Source of the DNA: Struthidea cinerea
Taxonomy: Eukaryota; Chordata; Aves; Passeriformes; Corcoracidae
NCBI GenBank assembly: GCA_013397865.1
Contig: VZTI01001771.1
Coordinates: 1,026,227-1,090,226, forward strand
Length of the DNA: 64,000 bases
Direction of reading: 5' to 3'
The position numbers were made by a program, and so were the translations under genes. Positions 39,301 through 52,122 of this stretch are shown here, piece after piece; within the stretch, counting starts at the first letter, position 1, and every line of letters starts with the position of its first letter. Under the pieces are notes generated by a model. That model was not told where the DNA came from and ran no database searches. It saw nothing but the letters and a program-made list of their open reading frames with translations.

Positions 39301-42300
39301 TGAAAAAAAGTCTGCACAATTGGGTAAAAAATCCCCACCACACACCCTCAAAAAGAGCTCATGTGCTGGTTGAAAATACACGCCAGCTACAGGTAAGAAA
39401 TGAGCTACTCATGAAAGGTCTGATCCTGCCATGTATGTGCATGAAGATCTGACTGCTGTCAGGGAGTTTTCTGTTCTGAAAGTGTTCAGATAAGGTTCAT
39501 CCTCAGTAATTGCTCTTTTCTGAATGATTGGCCCTTTAAAAACTAAATAGTAACAACCTATAGGGAAGAAATTTTGATGTACACTACATATATATGAAGG
39601 GATGTGTAGATGTATAAATTCATAATATTTTAGTATTGCCTTCTATTTTGTAAGAAAAAAACCTGTTGGAAATGGTTTAGTGGGTCCTGCCTTGGGACAG
39701 GGAGACAGAGAAGCAGCTTCTCAGGACCTTCTCCCAGCTCTATGTTTCTGGAAGCACTGAACCTCAAAGTGGAGGAAACAATCTGCAGAGAGGCAGAAGG
39801 AGATGTGTTTTACAAATTGCAAGCTGATGAGCTCTTCAACAACATTAAACACCCACGGAGAATTACTTTAACACAAATACTAAATGAAAAATCTTTTATG
39901 GCAGTAGTGAAAGCAAAGCCTTTGATACATATATATGTATAAAATAGATAAAATTCCATTAAATTTCAACTTGGGACAGACGTTTTATTTGAATTTACAG
40001 ACATGCCAAATGGTAATTTTAGCTTCCAATCCTTGAGATGTGGCTGATCTGTTATGGGTGATAACAGCATATGCTACTTTCTGAGTCAATTTCTATTATG
40101 TCATAAGAAGCAACACAGCTAGTAATAGAAGGCATTTTTGCATTAGCTAAAATAGCAAATGAGGTCCATAACATAGAAAATAGGTGGGTTCCAAAAGTAA
40201 ATTCAGTATTTGAGATGGGTTGTCAAATTCAATAGTGAGTAAGTAAGTCAACAAAAGCAAATCTCACATGAAAAATGAACATGGCATGTAGTACAGATTT
40301 TTCTTTCATGATGTCAAAGGGTTGCATATCTTGACAACTTTCTTTAGCTGGTTATGCCTGGGAGAATTGATGGAGACATTTGGCCTTTGTGGGTCTGTGT
40401 CCAAACTTGCATGTCCCGAGGAGGTAAGTGCTGCTTGAGATGCTGTGGAGCAGGGGTGAACAGCCGAGAAATGGGAGCATCTGAGTGCAATTTGATGGAG
40501 CAGATGTTTCATCCTAGCACTCCACAGCTGCCTCAAGGCTTTATCTGGTGTCAGCCCTTTCCTAAATGAGTTTTCATAATGAATTTATCTGTTAATTGAC
40601 ACATAAAAATCTATGTTAATATAACGTTAAGGACCTATCTTATATTTGCAAATGCCGGGAAATTGAAGGGAAAAAAAAAAAAAGCTTAAGCTTGACTGTC
40701 ACCAAGACTTACCTGCTGTGTTCCATGGGGGAGGAATCACTGATGCAGAAATGCTTTACATGCTGCGGAGTTAAACATCACCTTTTCTTTTTTTGTCCTT
40801 TTTGACAACTGTGGGGGCAGAGGAAGTACCTCCAACACCTAATAAAAGGTTTTGGCAGTTGCTTATGAGTTTAGGTATTAAAATACTTTATGTGCTTTTA
40901 CCTAGTGTCCAGACTTGTGGCTCTGGTGGCACCGGAGTTGTCCACAGCTGACCAGACCAAGCAGTGAGGCATTTCCCTTACCCCTTGCAGAAATATAGAG
41001 ATGCTTCTCATGGATTTTTCCAGTGTGTCCATTGTGTTGGCAGCAGAGAGCTAACATATTGCTAGTCCTCATTTCATGCATAAGCTAGGGCAGCTCCTTC
41101 AATACAATATCCCAGGTTCTGCCATATGAGTTGAGAAATCCAGAAACAACTTCCTTCTCAGGCTGACAAAATTCACATCTACTGTTTTACCTTCAGGGCA
41201 ATAACCTTCCTAGTGGTGGGTGAGGATACCTTACAACAAAACTATACCAAAAAGAGTTTAAGACTTAACTGGGCTGGCTGGCAAGAGGGGACACCATATT
41301 TTAGTGCCTGGGGAGTCATAGGAGTGAGGAACTTCAGGGTACCATTCCCTGTTCCCAGGAAAATATATATATATATTTAATGTTAAACCACCATTACGAA
41401 GACCAGATCCCAGGAGCTTCTATCGCCAGCTCATGCCCTCTTCTGTCTTTGCCCTTATCACCAATGAATCTTGTTGCCCTCTTTTCTATGCAGCCGGATA
41501 ATGTCCACAGGAAGGAGAAAGCATAGAAGAGTTAAGGTACCTTCCTGAGGTAAGTCCAGACTTGGACACAGTAGATTTTGGCAATCTGGACATACTTGGT
41601 TTAAGTTCTCAGACCACACCTTGATGCACACAGCCCAGGCAGGATAATGCCACTCTAAGCTGAGCACCACGTTAATAAAGACAGATTCAGCAGCTGTCCA
41701 AACCCACACGGATGTCTTTCTCCTGATAAAAGGTGCAATAGTGTCTCTGCCTACCCTAACGCTTGGTTGCCTGGTGCTAAGTTGTCCTCTGTGTAGTGCC
41801 CACACGTCTCCAGGGCAAGTGCATCTCAGTGCAGCTCTGAAGAGTACTGAGGGTACTGAAGACTCTACTGCACTACCTGGTTTGGCCTTTCCCTGCATGG
41901 ACAGTGGAGGCACACACCAAAGCACAGCGTACCATGTTCCCATGAAATTCTATCGACATTGCCCATAGCTAACTGTTGATTAGTCCTAATGGACTGGTTA
42001 TTCTAAAACTGTTATCCTAGCTTGGAATTAATCTTTTAACTGAAAGTGTTTCCCCTTTAACTTCCCTTCTTTTTGTTGCACACTTCTAGTCCTGTGCTAA
42101 ATTTTCTTTGATGCACTACATGAATGGAGCTGCCATTACCCCAGGTGGATCCTGGAGAAGTATCTGAGTGGTGACAATGATGGAGAAATTGTTGAAGTGC
42201 TTTGAGCACAGTGTTTGCAAGGGCTGCTCATAACATGGAGGTGGCATTACTTGGGGTACACCTGTTACTCCTTATGGACCACCTGTCTCTCTGAAAAGGT

Positions 42301-43366
42301 ATAGTCTGTGAGGTTGAAAAGAGGCAGATTTGAGCTTTTTTATACGTGTACTTCATGCTCATATGAATGAAACACCTATGAATGCTGCATTTTTTCTGAA
42401 AAAGAGGTCTGACTCCAGAAAAAAAAACCAAACAACTCTTATTGATATGAAGTAATTGAAATGCTGCTAAAACTACATTAACAGGAGCAATGGCAGTTTG
42501 GGGAAATTATCTTTGTGTGAGACAACCTGCACTTCGGAAGAAAGTGACCTTGTGTGGTGATCAAGGGCCTACCAATAGGAATTGGTTCAAATTTTTGTGG
42601 TCTGCCTCTTCTTCATCCAGCACCTCCATGCAGCCTGACATCCCAGCTGCATCTTTGCTCTTCAGCTTTTTCATTCATGCACAATATCACAGTCTTGTTC
42701 CCTTTAGTCTTTTTCTGCTGCATAGCCTCTGCCCATATCCTGCTGTCCACACCAGCACCTTTCTCCTCCCAGTCCCGTGCATGACAGACTCACAGCCCAC
42801 CAGCATCCTAGCCCTGGTTTCCTGCTCTGCATCTGCAGCATCTCACTTGTATTTCAATCAGCGCTGCAGCCACTAGTGCTCTGCAGTCTGCAGAGCAGGC
42901 TGTCTCCTGCTAGGAGAGAGGCAGAAGGAAGGAGCGAAGCAAGCAGTCCCCGGGTCTGCAGAGCATCACGGGTCACCTACAAGTCACCATCTCTGTTTCG
43001 TGGGATTGGGAACTGAAGACAAGAGGTATACTGGAGACCTATGAAATCGGAGAAACAGTGGAGCCAGGACAGCACCAAACCTGAGCTGTGATCAGCAGAT
43101 TTACACACAATTTTATTACTAAAAATAAGATTAAAATGATCACAAATTGCAGATTGCAAATGTAATACTCCAAAACATGTTTCAAATCTGGAAGCACTAC
43201 AGAACCAAAAAAGTGCATTTTTTTTTCCCCTGATAAGTTAGGATTGCTCTTGTTCTTTCAAAACATATCTTCCTTTATGGAGGTATTCTGAATTAAGAAT
43301 TTGGCTATAGTAACCAAGCTAAACCATAAAGTAATGAAATTCCTGAGATTTAAAAACAGTCACAGA

Positions 43367-43389
43367 GAGAGAGAGAAGAGAAAAAGGAA
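43367..43389 (+). repeat. Short GA-rich microsatellite
   Basis: An agagagagagag run continuing into agaagagaaaaagg. Simple sequence only. Confidence 0.85.
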
Positions 43390-44144
43390 CTTGAAGCAAA
43401 ATGCTGAGAGTTTTTGCAATTATTAATTTATGCTGGAGTATAAACTACCCACTCTGTAGTATCAACTCACAATTCCAGTACTGTTGCATGTGAACTGAGA
43501 GAGACCTCATTTCCTGACCCAATGAGCAGCAGACATTTTTGGCTATACTACCTGGGCCTATAAATGAGAGCAAATGTGCAAAAAGCACCTTCCCCAAAAT
43601 CTTACAACTATTGCAAGTAACAATTAAGGGTGCAGATAATTTTGCTTCTCAAATCAAATATAAAACAATGTGTCCAAATTAGTGAGATATATTTTGTGGT
43701 ATTTAAGTGAATGTACTTAACGTACAGCTGTACAGTGAATGTACAGCTTAATTCAGCATTGTGGAGTTTTCAAGAATTCCTGAGATTTTGTGCATTTTTA
43801 AACTGCAACAGTATCACAATCAAAGCACAATGGGAATGAGAAATATTTATCATTGAGTCAGTCAGAGCAACGACATGAGCCACTTTCTTGGTTCTTCTTA
43901 ATTATTAACCACCTGAATGTATCCAGCAGAAAAGACCTCTTTATTGGAAAACACGTGAGAAAAAAATTAACCAAGCAGCCATTTCTCTGCTTTTGCATGT
44001 CACGCTCTCCAGAACTGCTGTGGAACCAGAGGATTCCCAGTACGGAAGGAGTTGCACTGTAAGGTACCTTTCACGTTCCTGGTGAGAGCCGATCTTGGGC
44101 TTCTACATGCCCATTCTGGGAATAAAAATAATGGTGTTTTTCTC

Positions 44145-44172
44145 AGTTATCTCACTCCAAAGTGAGATAACT
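44145..44172. repeat. Perfect 12-bp hairpin, 4-nt loop
   Basis: The arms agttatctcact and agtgagataact flank ccaa. It is intergenic, and no T-run or other signal follows that would mark a specific role. Confidence 0.85.
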
Positions 44173-47100
44173 TGGAGGTTTCCTTGCTATTGTGTGAGTA
44201 TAATTGGGAAGAATAGCTGTAGAAAATAGCCTATGTCATCAACGTTAAGAATATTTAGCTGTCTAGCATCTAGGATTTTATGGCACTCTAAATTGTTTAT
44301 ACTTTTGCAAGCCACTGTAAAATCAAAAAAAATGTAGAGGTTGCATCCATTTTGGTAGAAGCAAATTCTTTCATAAATTACCAGGCTTGAAAAATTAAGC
44401 TGCTACTTTCAAGGCCAAATTTTTAAAGATATGCCAATCCATTTTTCATTAATGTCATCACAGTTATTGGGAGGTGGTGGGAAGGTTTGCCCATCATTTC
44501 GTCTCTACTGGGATAAGCCACAGACTGTATATAAGCAGTGCCATCAGTATGTGCCAATTGGATATGAGGTGCACCATCTGTAGATGCAAATGACAATTAA
44601 AAAAAGACGTATTCAAGCGACTGTGCATGCAAAGAGCCAATACTGGAGAAATTGGACCAAGATTTCTGTATTTCTTATAGAGGTAAAAATGTCTGTTATA
44701 TGCCATACTCCTGTAAGAGCTGTGAGGAAATAAAACTTCTGACTGTAAGGCAATTTCTCTTTGTTCATTGTTAAGATTTAATACATTTTGAGGTTGAAAA
44801 AGGCAAAATATCTCATTACAAACTGGCTAGTACAGAATGTAAAAAAAAAAAATAATGAGGGCATTTTCCTCCTTCTACATGCAAATTGTCTCATATTCAA
44901 ATTTATTTCAGTATAAATTTATTCTTGCATATGCTAATACACAGAATTGAAAAAAGAAAAAATAATTAAATGCATTATAAAACATACGGAAACATACAGA
45001 TTATGTGATCTTTACTAAAAATCTGTCTTAATGATGAGGGCACCATTTAGTATGCACTCTGGAACTGTGCTCCTTCATTTATTTATGAGTTTCTGTAGAC
45101 AAAGAAAGTATCTTCCAAAAATAGGAGTACCATATTTTCAAGGCATACTGTGTGTTTTATTTTTGAAACTAGTAAATGTCAAACAGTATTCATATGCAGT
45201 ATTGACACATTAATGTTTTCATTCAACAGTGAAGATACCTTTCCTTGTTACATTATATATTTATGACACACAGAGCTGTCAAATAAATTATGTCAAAGCA
45301 GCTACAGCCAGACCTTGTGACACTTGAATCATAGAATCAGGGCAAATAACCTTTAAAATGAAAGACATATGACAAGACTTAGAAACATTTAATTTGCATA
45401 AATATAATGTTAACAGTCTTTTCCTTATTACATATTTTATGCCTAATTTTTAATTGCCATTATACTCATTCTTTAACATCAGTTTGCTCCCTAGTTTTTT
45501 CCTCATTGCTTGTTTTGTTTTGGAATGTGTGAAACAAATTCTGTAAGAAGCATATGATCACATCACCATTTTAATATACTCTGGTTAGCAAATCTTAAAT
45601 ATTGCAAAAAACTCTTCACTCACATGATGTACTATTAAAAATGTAGAATAAGTTCCTAAAAATAGCTAAAAATTCCTAAACACATCAAGCAAATATATAA
45701 TCTCTGATAACATTGGACCATCTCTGGAAAACAGTCTTTGTATTAAAATTCTCCTATGAAGTGCAGAATACACCAAATGAACAAAATTGAAGCACTGATT
45801 TGCAAAAATTAGGTGACTCACGCATACTGAATTTTGCAACATAAAATCTGAGCATCTAAGCATACATACAGGAATCAAAGTGAATGGTTAGATTTTCAGA
45901 ATTGCTTACTCAGAGTAGTAAACTCATTGGTTTCATTAATTGAAACTTGTTTGCAAATGAGAGACTTCCTCGAGCTTCTGCTGGCAGGTGCAGTCTCTCT
46001 CTTGCACCTTTGGGAATCACTTAGGACAGAGAGAGCTCCACAGTTTGCTCTTATTGCCAACACTGCATAAGCTCACAGACGTAACCACAGTTAATAAAAC
46101 TTTGCATTATTCTGAAAAGTCCCTAGAGATGTTCCAGTAAGTAAGGCTGAAGGTACAAAGATGAACGTCTGCCTCAGCAGGGCACAAATAACTAAGCCTC
46201 TTATTGTTCCTGACTGTAATTCACCTCCACTGGGATAGTGAGGCCAGAGCCTACACAGCCGTAAGGGCACACAGACTTGGTGCAGGCTCTTTGCTACAGG
46301 ATGAGTTTGGTTCCCTTTGCCCTTCTGGATCAGAATAAGTATGGCTTATTCTAATTATGATATTCTTTTATAATAATGGCATTTGGACTAGATGATCACT
46401 GTTGGTTTCTTTCAAATGTTACTCTACTGTATTGGGTTTCGTTCCATTCTATTCCAGTGAAGCTAATTGTGATGTTTTGGGTTGGGTTTCCATTGTGAGA
46501 GCCAGAGGAAAGCCAGTGGACAGTCTGTATAAAAAACCATTGAGGAAGGGGTTGAAATTAATAATGGGAATTGCCTCCAAAACTTAATCCAGTGGGTTTA
46601 GGGTGTTTCCTTAGATCTTCACCAAAGAATTAAGCAGTTGTTTGTCAGTTGACTCTGAGTGGCACAAACACACCAGCACCAGGGATTTGCAGAGAGCAGC
46701 TCAGGGAGGACATGAAGCAACTCCCATCCCACTAGCAGAGCAGCCAGTGGTCTGGCAATCCATGAGGTCTGATAGCGTGGCATCCCGGCCTTTTGAAGAC
46801 AGGCAACGTGCAATAACATGTTTTAGTAAACATCAATAGCTCAGAAGGGTGGGTGGTGGAGAAATGGAAACTGAATCAGTAGTGAAGTAATTTGCAATTT
46901 GGTCTTCTAAGTCAGTGGTAAAAAAAAAAAATTACACTCCCTCACTCACTGCCCATAGTTCTGTAGAGCAGTTCTGGTTTGACAGAGCTTAAACTCAGTA
47001 CAGGTATTTCAGAAGAAATTGAAAGGGCAGCTACCTTCATATGCCCCTTAAACACTCTGTTCTGCTGAGAAATAACTATCCAGAGTGATGCCACTTGCCA

Positions 47101-48405
47101 GGCAGGGAATATAATTAACAGTGCATGCTCTCAGAAATGGAAAGTTATTTAGACTTATTATATATGGCAAAGTACATTACAGAAATATTACAACTATCCC
47201 AAAGCCCAGTGTTGGAAGGTTGGAGCTAATGGGAGATAAATGTTCATCCCTAAAATAGCCATTTAACTGGGCAAAAATTATTTCTATTGAAAGCAGTAAA
47301 AATTGGAAGTGATTTTGATTAGCACTACAAAATTGATCATTAAAGGCAGAAGGTTTCATTAAAGGCTAATACTACAAGGAATTTTAAAAGTATCTGTGTT
47401 GTTCTATTTACAAGATCATTCAGAACAAAAATGAAAGTCTCCTGATAGATGTTATCTTTGCTAAAGACCCTATTTTTAACAATTTCATTAATCAATTTAT
47501 CTGTAAATTTTCAGAAAAAACATTTAGCTGACAAAGAACAAATGCTGAACCTAGTAGAAAAGATACCATTTATTCATTTATTCAGTTTGCAGTTAAGTAG
47601 AAATCTCCATTCAGCTGTGACATAAAATTGATGCTTCTAAGATTAAAGTACATTGTAAATAGTTTCTAAAGTGTTAATAAATTACTAAAACTGTTTGAGG
47701 AAATTATTCATCAAATGTTGTAGCCTGTTACTGAGTCCAGTGATGTAATGAGCCATTTGCAATCAACTACAGCTTCTGAAATTAATGTGCTTGGGACAGT
47801 ATACAGAATTTATTTCTCCTGTGTAATGAGTTTCTCACAGTTACTTATCAACCTTTTGCATAGTAATTACCGAAGCAGTCTCAGAAGAACTTGTACAGAA
47901 CATTACTGGTCATCTGTGGGACAAAGTACGGAATAACTACAAGAGCCACACATAACTGAAAGGGCAAAAAAATCCATGGCTTTCTCCCATTATCACTTAG
48001 TAGTGTGGCGTTACCAAGACTTGAGGAAAAGCTCATCAATTTCTTATCTATATACAGATGCAAAAGTCACTCCATGAGCCACCTCATCTCCTGCAGGCAG
48101 CAGCTTTGGGCAGACAGAGCATACAGATGTAACTGCTGCTGAAAACAGAATGCTTAGCACTAGATTTTGCCTATACGTGTCAGCTGCACAAAGCCTCCTT
48201 GTACTTCCTCCTCTCTGTAGTGCTAAGATGGCCATTATGGCTGTGCCATATTCATTTACCTTTAGCTTCCATAAATTTTTTAAGCTGATGAAAAACAAAT
48301 CCTACTTCCTCATCTTTCTCATTTGTTGATTCCTTTTTGCTCAACTCACATTTTAATGCTGATGTTCACATAAGGGAACAAGGGCAAGAGGAAAAAAGTC
48401 ATACG

Positions 48406-48752
48406 TAGAATCGTAGAATAACCTGGGTTGGAAAGGACCTTGAAGATCATCTGGTTCCAACACCCTGCCATGTGCAGGGACACCTTCCACTAGAACGAGT
48501 TGCTAAAATCTCCATCCAACCTTGCCTGAAACAATTCCAGAGTGAGGGCATCCATAACTTCTCTGGGCAAGCTGTTCCAGTGGCTCACCACTGTCACAGT
48601 AAAGAATTTTTTTCTAATATCTAATCTAAACCTACTCTCTTTCAGTTTGAAGCCATTCCCTCTTGTCCTATAACTACATGCTCTTGTAAATAGTCTCTCT
48701 CCATGTTTCTTGTAGGCTCCCTTCAGGTACTGGAAGGGCTCAATAAGTTGCC
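48406..48752 (-). mobile_element. CR1 LINE 3' fragment
   Basis: Starts with tagaatcgtagaataacctg, then the typical CR1 blocks ggaaaggaccttgaagatca, ccatgtgcagggacaccttc, ctgttccagtg and ttgaagccattccctcttgt, ending near a gtactggaagg block. This is the reverse complement of the CR1 3' region, so the element lies on the minus strand. It contains no reverse-transcriptase coding sequence. Confidence 0.93.
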
Positions 48753-51378
48753 ATATAGCATGATATCGACGTGGTGGTATAATCTAACACGATTGCTGAC
48801 AACTCATAAATACAAACCAAATACTCAACTTGTGAATTCCTCCACCCACGTTGTGTGCTCACACACAGTACTGCACATCAGGATTGTAGCTGAAATGTGG
48901 CACACACCTTATGTGTCCCTACAATCACCTCTCGGCTGCCTCCGCTGAAGGTTTCAACACCAAACAAATCACAGTTCAAACTGGAAATGCAGACTGGAAA
49001 AAATGTGCTGGAAAAAAGAATAAGTTTTTGAAAAATATTACCAGTTTTTTCTCTTCAGTCTGAGCTAAAGAATACCTGTGGCTTTGAAAATGTAGCAAAC
49101 CATAATAGCACAAGACAAACAATAGAGGGGAAGCAATCCAATGTTCTTAGTAGACATGCATCTGCCTTCTCTGCATATACTTGCAAGTTGTCCCATTGAT
49201 CTGGGCAGGCATTAAAAAACATACAAAGCCAAGTAAAAAAAGTAGAAGCATATGATAGCTGTGATATGATGCTGTTGCTGCAAATGGCTGTCCTGAACAG
49301 AGGAAAAAGTAAAGCCATTAGAAAGAGTATGCATTGGTATATGCCTTCCTGTGGATACTGTATCAATTACAACATGCTCTTTTAAGAATTCATAATGTCT
49401 CTATTCCATACACAAAACTACAGTTGCTTATTGCAACTAATGTTATAATAGAAGATATCTAAAAGAATACACCTAACTGGTAAACACAGTTAGTACCTTA
49501 TGTCTGCTTTCTAATAATTTTTATATAAATGTATATAAAAATATTATATAAAACCACTGTAGAACAATTGCATGAACATTCTCTGAGTGATTGCAGCTGA
49601 AAGATTTTCTTTTTGAAAGGCAGATCTGTCATTACTGAATGTACCAAATATACATGGCATATAAAAGATCATCTATGAGATCCACTGGAGAAAAAAGTTA
49701 AGGAGAAGCCATGATGTAGTTCATTTTGAATATGAGCAGATGAAACTAGCCATGCTCAATGGGTGGGCGTCACACTTCACTCTGTTCACTGAACTTGCTG
49801 TAATTCTAAATTGAGAGAAACAGAAAAAAATCAGTATTATAATGTTTTCTTAGAATATAATGTAAAATTAGGAGATGAAGCTTGAAAATGCCACCATTAT
49901 AAAAACTAATATTTCAAAAAGTTATTTATTATTAACTGCATAAAGTAATAGGCAAGTTTCTTATCAATTTATAAACATAAAAGTGAGAATGACACAACAT
50001 TTTCATTGGAGGCTGTAGATAAGAACATCTTTGCATTTCTGAACAGCAGCAGAGATGAAAATGAACCACAAAGCCCTCTTGCCTCTACCTTTCTGACAGT
50101 GAAAAGCTATTTCCTGTTGTATGGGGAAGCTGAAATGTAAATCAGAACAAATCACTTTCTGTTAGTCTCCAGCCCCTCCCTCATACTTTTTTCTAACCTA
50201 TCCTGCCTGTTCTGTCATGTTAACACTCAAAAGTCCTACTGACCTCAGCGCTTTAAAAAGGCGCAGGAGGAGTACCTGGACTGGTAGCTACAGTGTGGTG
50301 CTGCTGTTGCCGTCACCCTGCCTTGTCACTCCTGCCCACCTTATCTTCAGGTGTTAAACACAATGGACACATAAAAATCCCTGAAGCACGTACTATGAAT
50401 ACTCTGAAGAAGAAGCATCAGCAGTATATATATACTGTTCATAATTACATTTAAAATTTGAGGCTGCATGCAAGCCTTTCAGACTAAACTGCTAAGCCAC
50501 TTTACAGAGGTTTGATTTGCCTAGCAGCTCTGGTAAAAACAAGCAATCAGTTCCTAAAAAAGTGGACTTTGAGGTTTAACTCCCCCTTTTCATTATGAAC
50601 ATTTGTCCTGGTCTATCCATGTCCCATTTCCATAAAATGGGAATGCTAGTACATAACTATCTTACAAGAATGTTAGGAAAGTTAATGAATGTCAATAAAA
50701 AATGCAGACATTTTATAACACAACGATCATTCTAATTCATCTAATCAGACCCAGACAAAATATACAATAGCCAACCCCGTTATTTTTGCCCTGCAGTTAC
50801 CATTTCAGTAAATTATTTTTTGTAGGACAACATAATGAAAAATGCTGAAAAGCTCTGAAGACAACATGTTTTTCTGGTCAATTCACTAGACCAACTGTGC
50901 CAACTCACCTTAATCTGGATAAATCAATGGAAAGTGGTTTTGTCCATAGGCAACTTTGATTTAATTAGTAAAATACAAAGTGAACAAAAAAAGACAAACA
51001 ACCAAACCACAGACCATGATGAGTTTAACATCTCTTGGAGAAGGCTCTGAGCCAAGCTCTAGCCATGTTTGAATCATAAATAGAACCACAGGAAAGCACA
51101 CTGCTTGTAATGCATGTTCACTTACACTGGCATGACAGAGGAAAAGGATCACATAGTTCAAGAAGAAAGTCCATGTTTACAATCTTTTTAAAAAGGAATG
51201 CAAGTATCATTGAGCAAGTAAATAGATGCACAAGCCTCCCTTCTCCCTCTAGTTCTCTCTTCCACTTCCTGCAATTCCCCTCTTTCCACCAGTGAGCCAA
51301 CACAGCATGCTACAGTGCAGGGCAGAGACAAGATTTCTAGCTCAAACCAAACTTGCTGGGGATCCAGAAGCGTTTCAG
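48753..51378. other. Flank downstream of SLC26A7, possibly including 3' UTR
   Basis: The SLC26A7 3' UTR probably falls here or just above, but I could not choose a polyadenylation site. Candidate minus-strand AATAAA sites include one near 49924-49929. No other gene recognised. Confidence 0.5.
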
Positions 51379-51423
51379 TCAGACCAGTGTGGTGCTGTGT
51401 GAAGCAGCTTCAAGCATCCCAGG
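51379..51423 (-). CDS. SLC26A7: Tentative terminal coding exon of SLC26A7
   Basis: An acceptor-like tract (tcctgtttctcag) preceded by a branch-point-like ttactgaaa lies 380 bp below the last secure donor. In the required phase 0 it opens PGMLEAASHSTTLV and then a TGA. That is 14 residues, the same length as the human tail I recall, and it ends in a PDZ-ligand-like TTLV. There is no clear residue similarity to the human tail. The assignment is inference from splice signals, phase and position only; the true terminal exon may lie elsewhere between 49000 and 51800. Confidence 0.25.
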   Translation of the reverse strand, partial: PGMLEAASHSTTLV

Positions 51424-51803
51424 CTGAGAAACAGGAGTGTAGTTTCAGTAATGCAGAACTAGCTGGCTGTGAGTTGATTTGTCTCACCAAGAGGCTGTGT
51501 TAGGTGTTTCTAGATGACATAAATCTTTCCAGATTAAAGCACCACAACACAGTGCCTCTGGATCTACCACAGAAGATCAAGAAGTTGTAAAAAGAGACAC
51601 GGTAATGGGAAGAGAGTGCTAGCAGCAAAAAACCTGGAAAGCTGCATTCCTGAGGCTGAGCACCAGTTTTAGAGTGCAGATAGATAAAAGATTTCTACAC
51701 AATAGGTTCATTGGGTAAATAAGACTTTCCCAGACTTTAACAAATTGCTGTGAGCATCCAAGAAGCCCTCCAGGCTTCACCTACTCCTGCTTGTAAGTCT
51801 TAC

Positions 51804-51907
51804 CCTGTGAATATGAATGGCATCTATTGCTGAAGAAATAGATTCAAAAAATACAGGATTTTCAGATTCAAGATTTCCCCCGTACTGCATTGCTTTTATC
51901 AAGGAAG
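51804..51907 (-). CDS. SLC26A7: SLC26A7 exon: C-terminal part of STAS domain
   Basis: This 104-nt exon starts with two bases completing alanine, then encodes SLIKAMQYGGNLESENPVFF and ESISSAIDAIHIHR. ASLIKAM, N-L-E/D-SE-P-FFES and the AI..IH helix end are the expected STAS C-terminal elements of SLC26A7. The acceptor is tgttttattgcag. The donor CACAGG|gtaaga leaves phase 0. If the donor is not used, the frame runs VRLTSRSR and stops at 51777, a possible alternative C-terminus. Confidence 0.93.
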
Positions 51908-51996
51908 CTGCAATAAAACAAACACATGAACACTGAGAAGGTAGTGAGGATATATAAACCATCATGTTAAAACTTTTACTGTAAGCTGATACTTGC
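51908..51996 (-). other. GC-AG intron of SLC26A7 (89 bp)
   Basis: The minus-strand donor is AAAG|gcaagt and the acceptor is tttattgcag. Apart from the C at position +2 the donor matches the consensus perfectly, which is typical of natural GC-AG introns. Only this boundary joins DVLLAHCK to ASLIKAM in frame. The intron is far shorter than its neighbours. Confidence 0.88.
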
Positions 51997-52051
51997 CTTT
52001 GCAGTGTGCTAGCAACACATCGATGTATTTGTTTTTACAGTCCGCGTAAAT
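51997..52051 (-). CDS. SLC26A7: SLC26A7 exon: STAS beta strand (ends at GC donor)
   Basis: This 55-nt exon encodes IYADCKNKYIDVLLAHCK plus one base. Human SLC26A7 as I recall it reads VYMDCKGRSVDVLLAHCT here. The acceptor is aaacatacag. The downstream boundary is AAAG followed by gcaagt, a GC donor. Using the nearest GT (two bases further on) would shift the next exon out of the conserved frame. The leftover G joins CT of the next exon to make alanine, giving the conserved ASLIKAM. Confidence 0.93.
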
Positions 52052-52074
52052 CTGTATGTTTGAAAACAAGAAAT

Positions 52075-52122
52075 TAAAAAAAAAACAAACAAAAAAAAAA
52101 AAAAAACCAAACAAAAAAAACC
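52075..52122 (+). repeat. A-rich low-complexity tract
   Basis: Long A runs broken by single or double C (aaacaaacaaa and a run of about 16 A). It lies directly upstream, in minus-strand sense, of the SLC26A7 exon at 51997-52051, so it may serve as part of a long polypyrimidine tract. Confidence 0.85.

Larger units (their letters stand above)
33371..48405. other. Long AT-rich gene desert
   Basis: About 15 kb without any supportable coding sequence. It contains AT dinucleotide runs (about 41364-41378), an aagcttaagctt palindrome near 40682 and the hairpin at 44145. The longest open frames (41458-41943 minus, 42490-42876 plus) lack domains and splice context. This fits the desert expected downstream of SLC26A7. 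Confidence 0.72.

Noticed and set aside
41458..41943. 161-codon minus-strand open frame
   Set aside because: No recognisable domain, no splice context and ordinary composition; a chance frame in 64 kb is expected.
45327..45350. CR1-tail-like catagaatca
   Set aside because: Only about a dozen bases match; too short to distinguish from chance.
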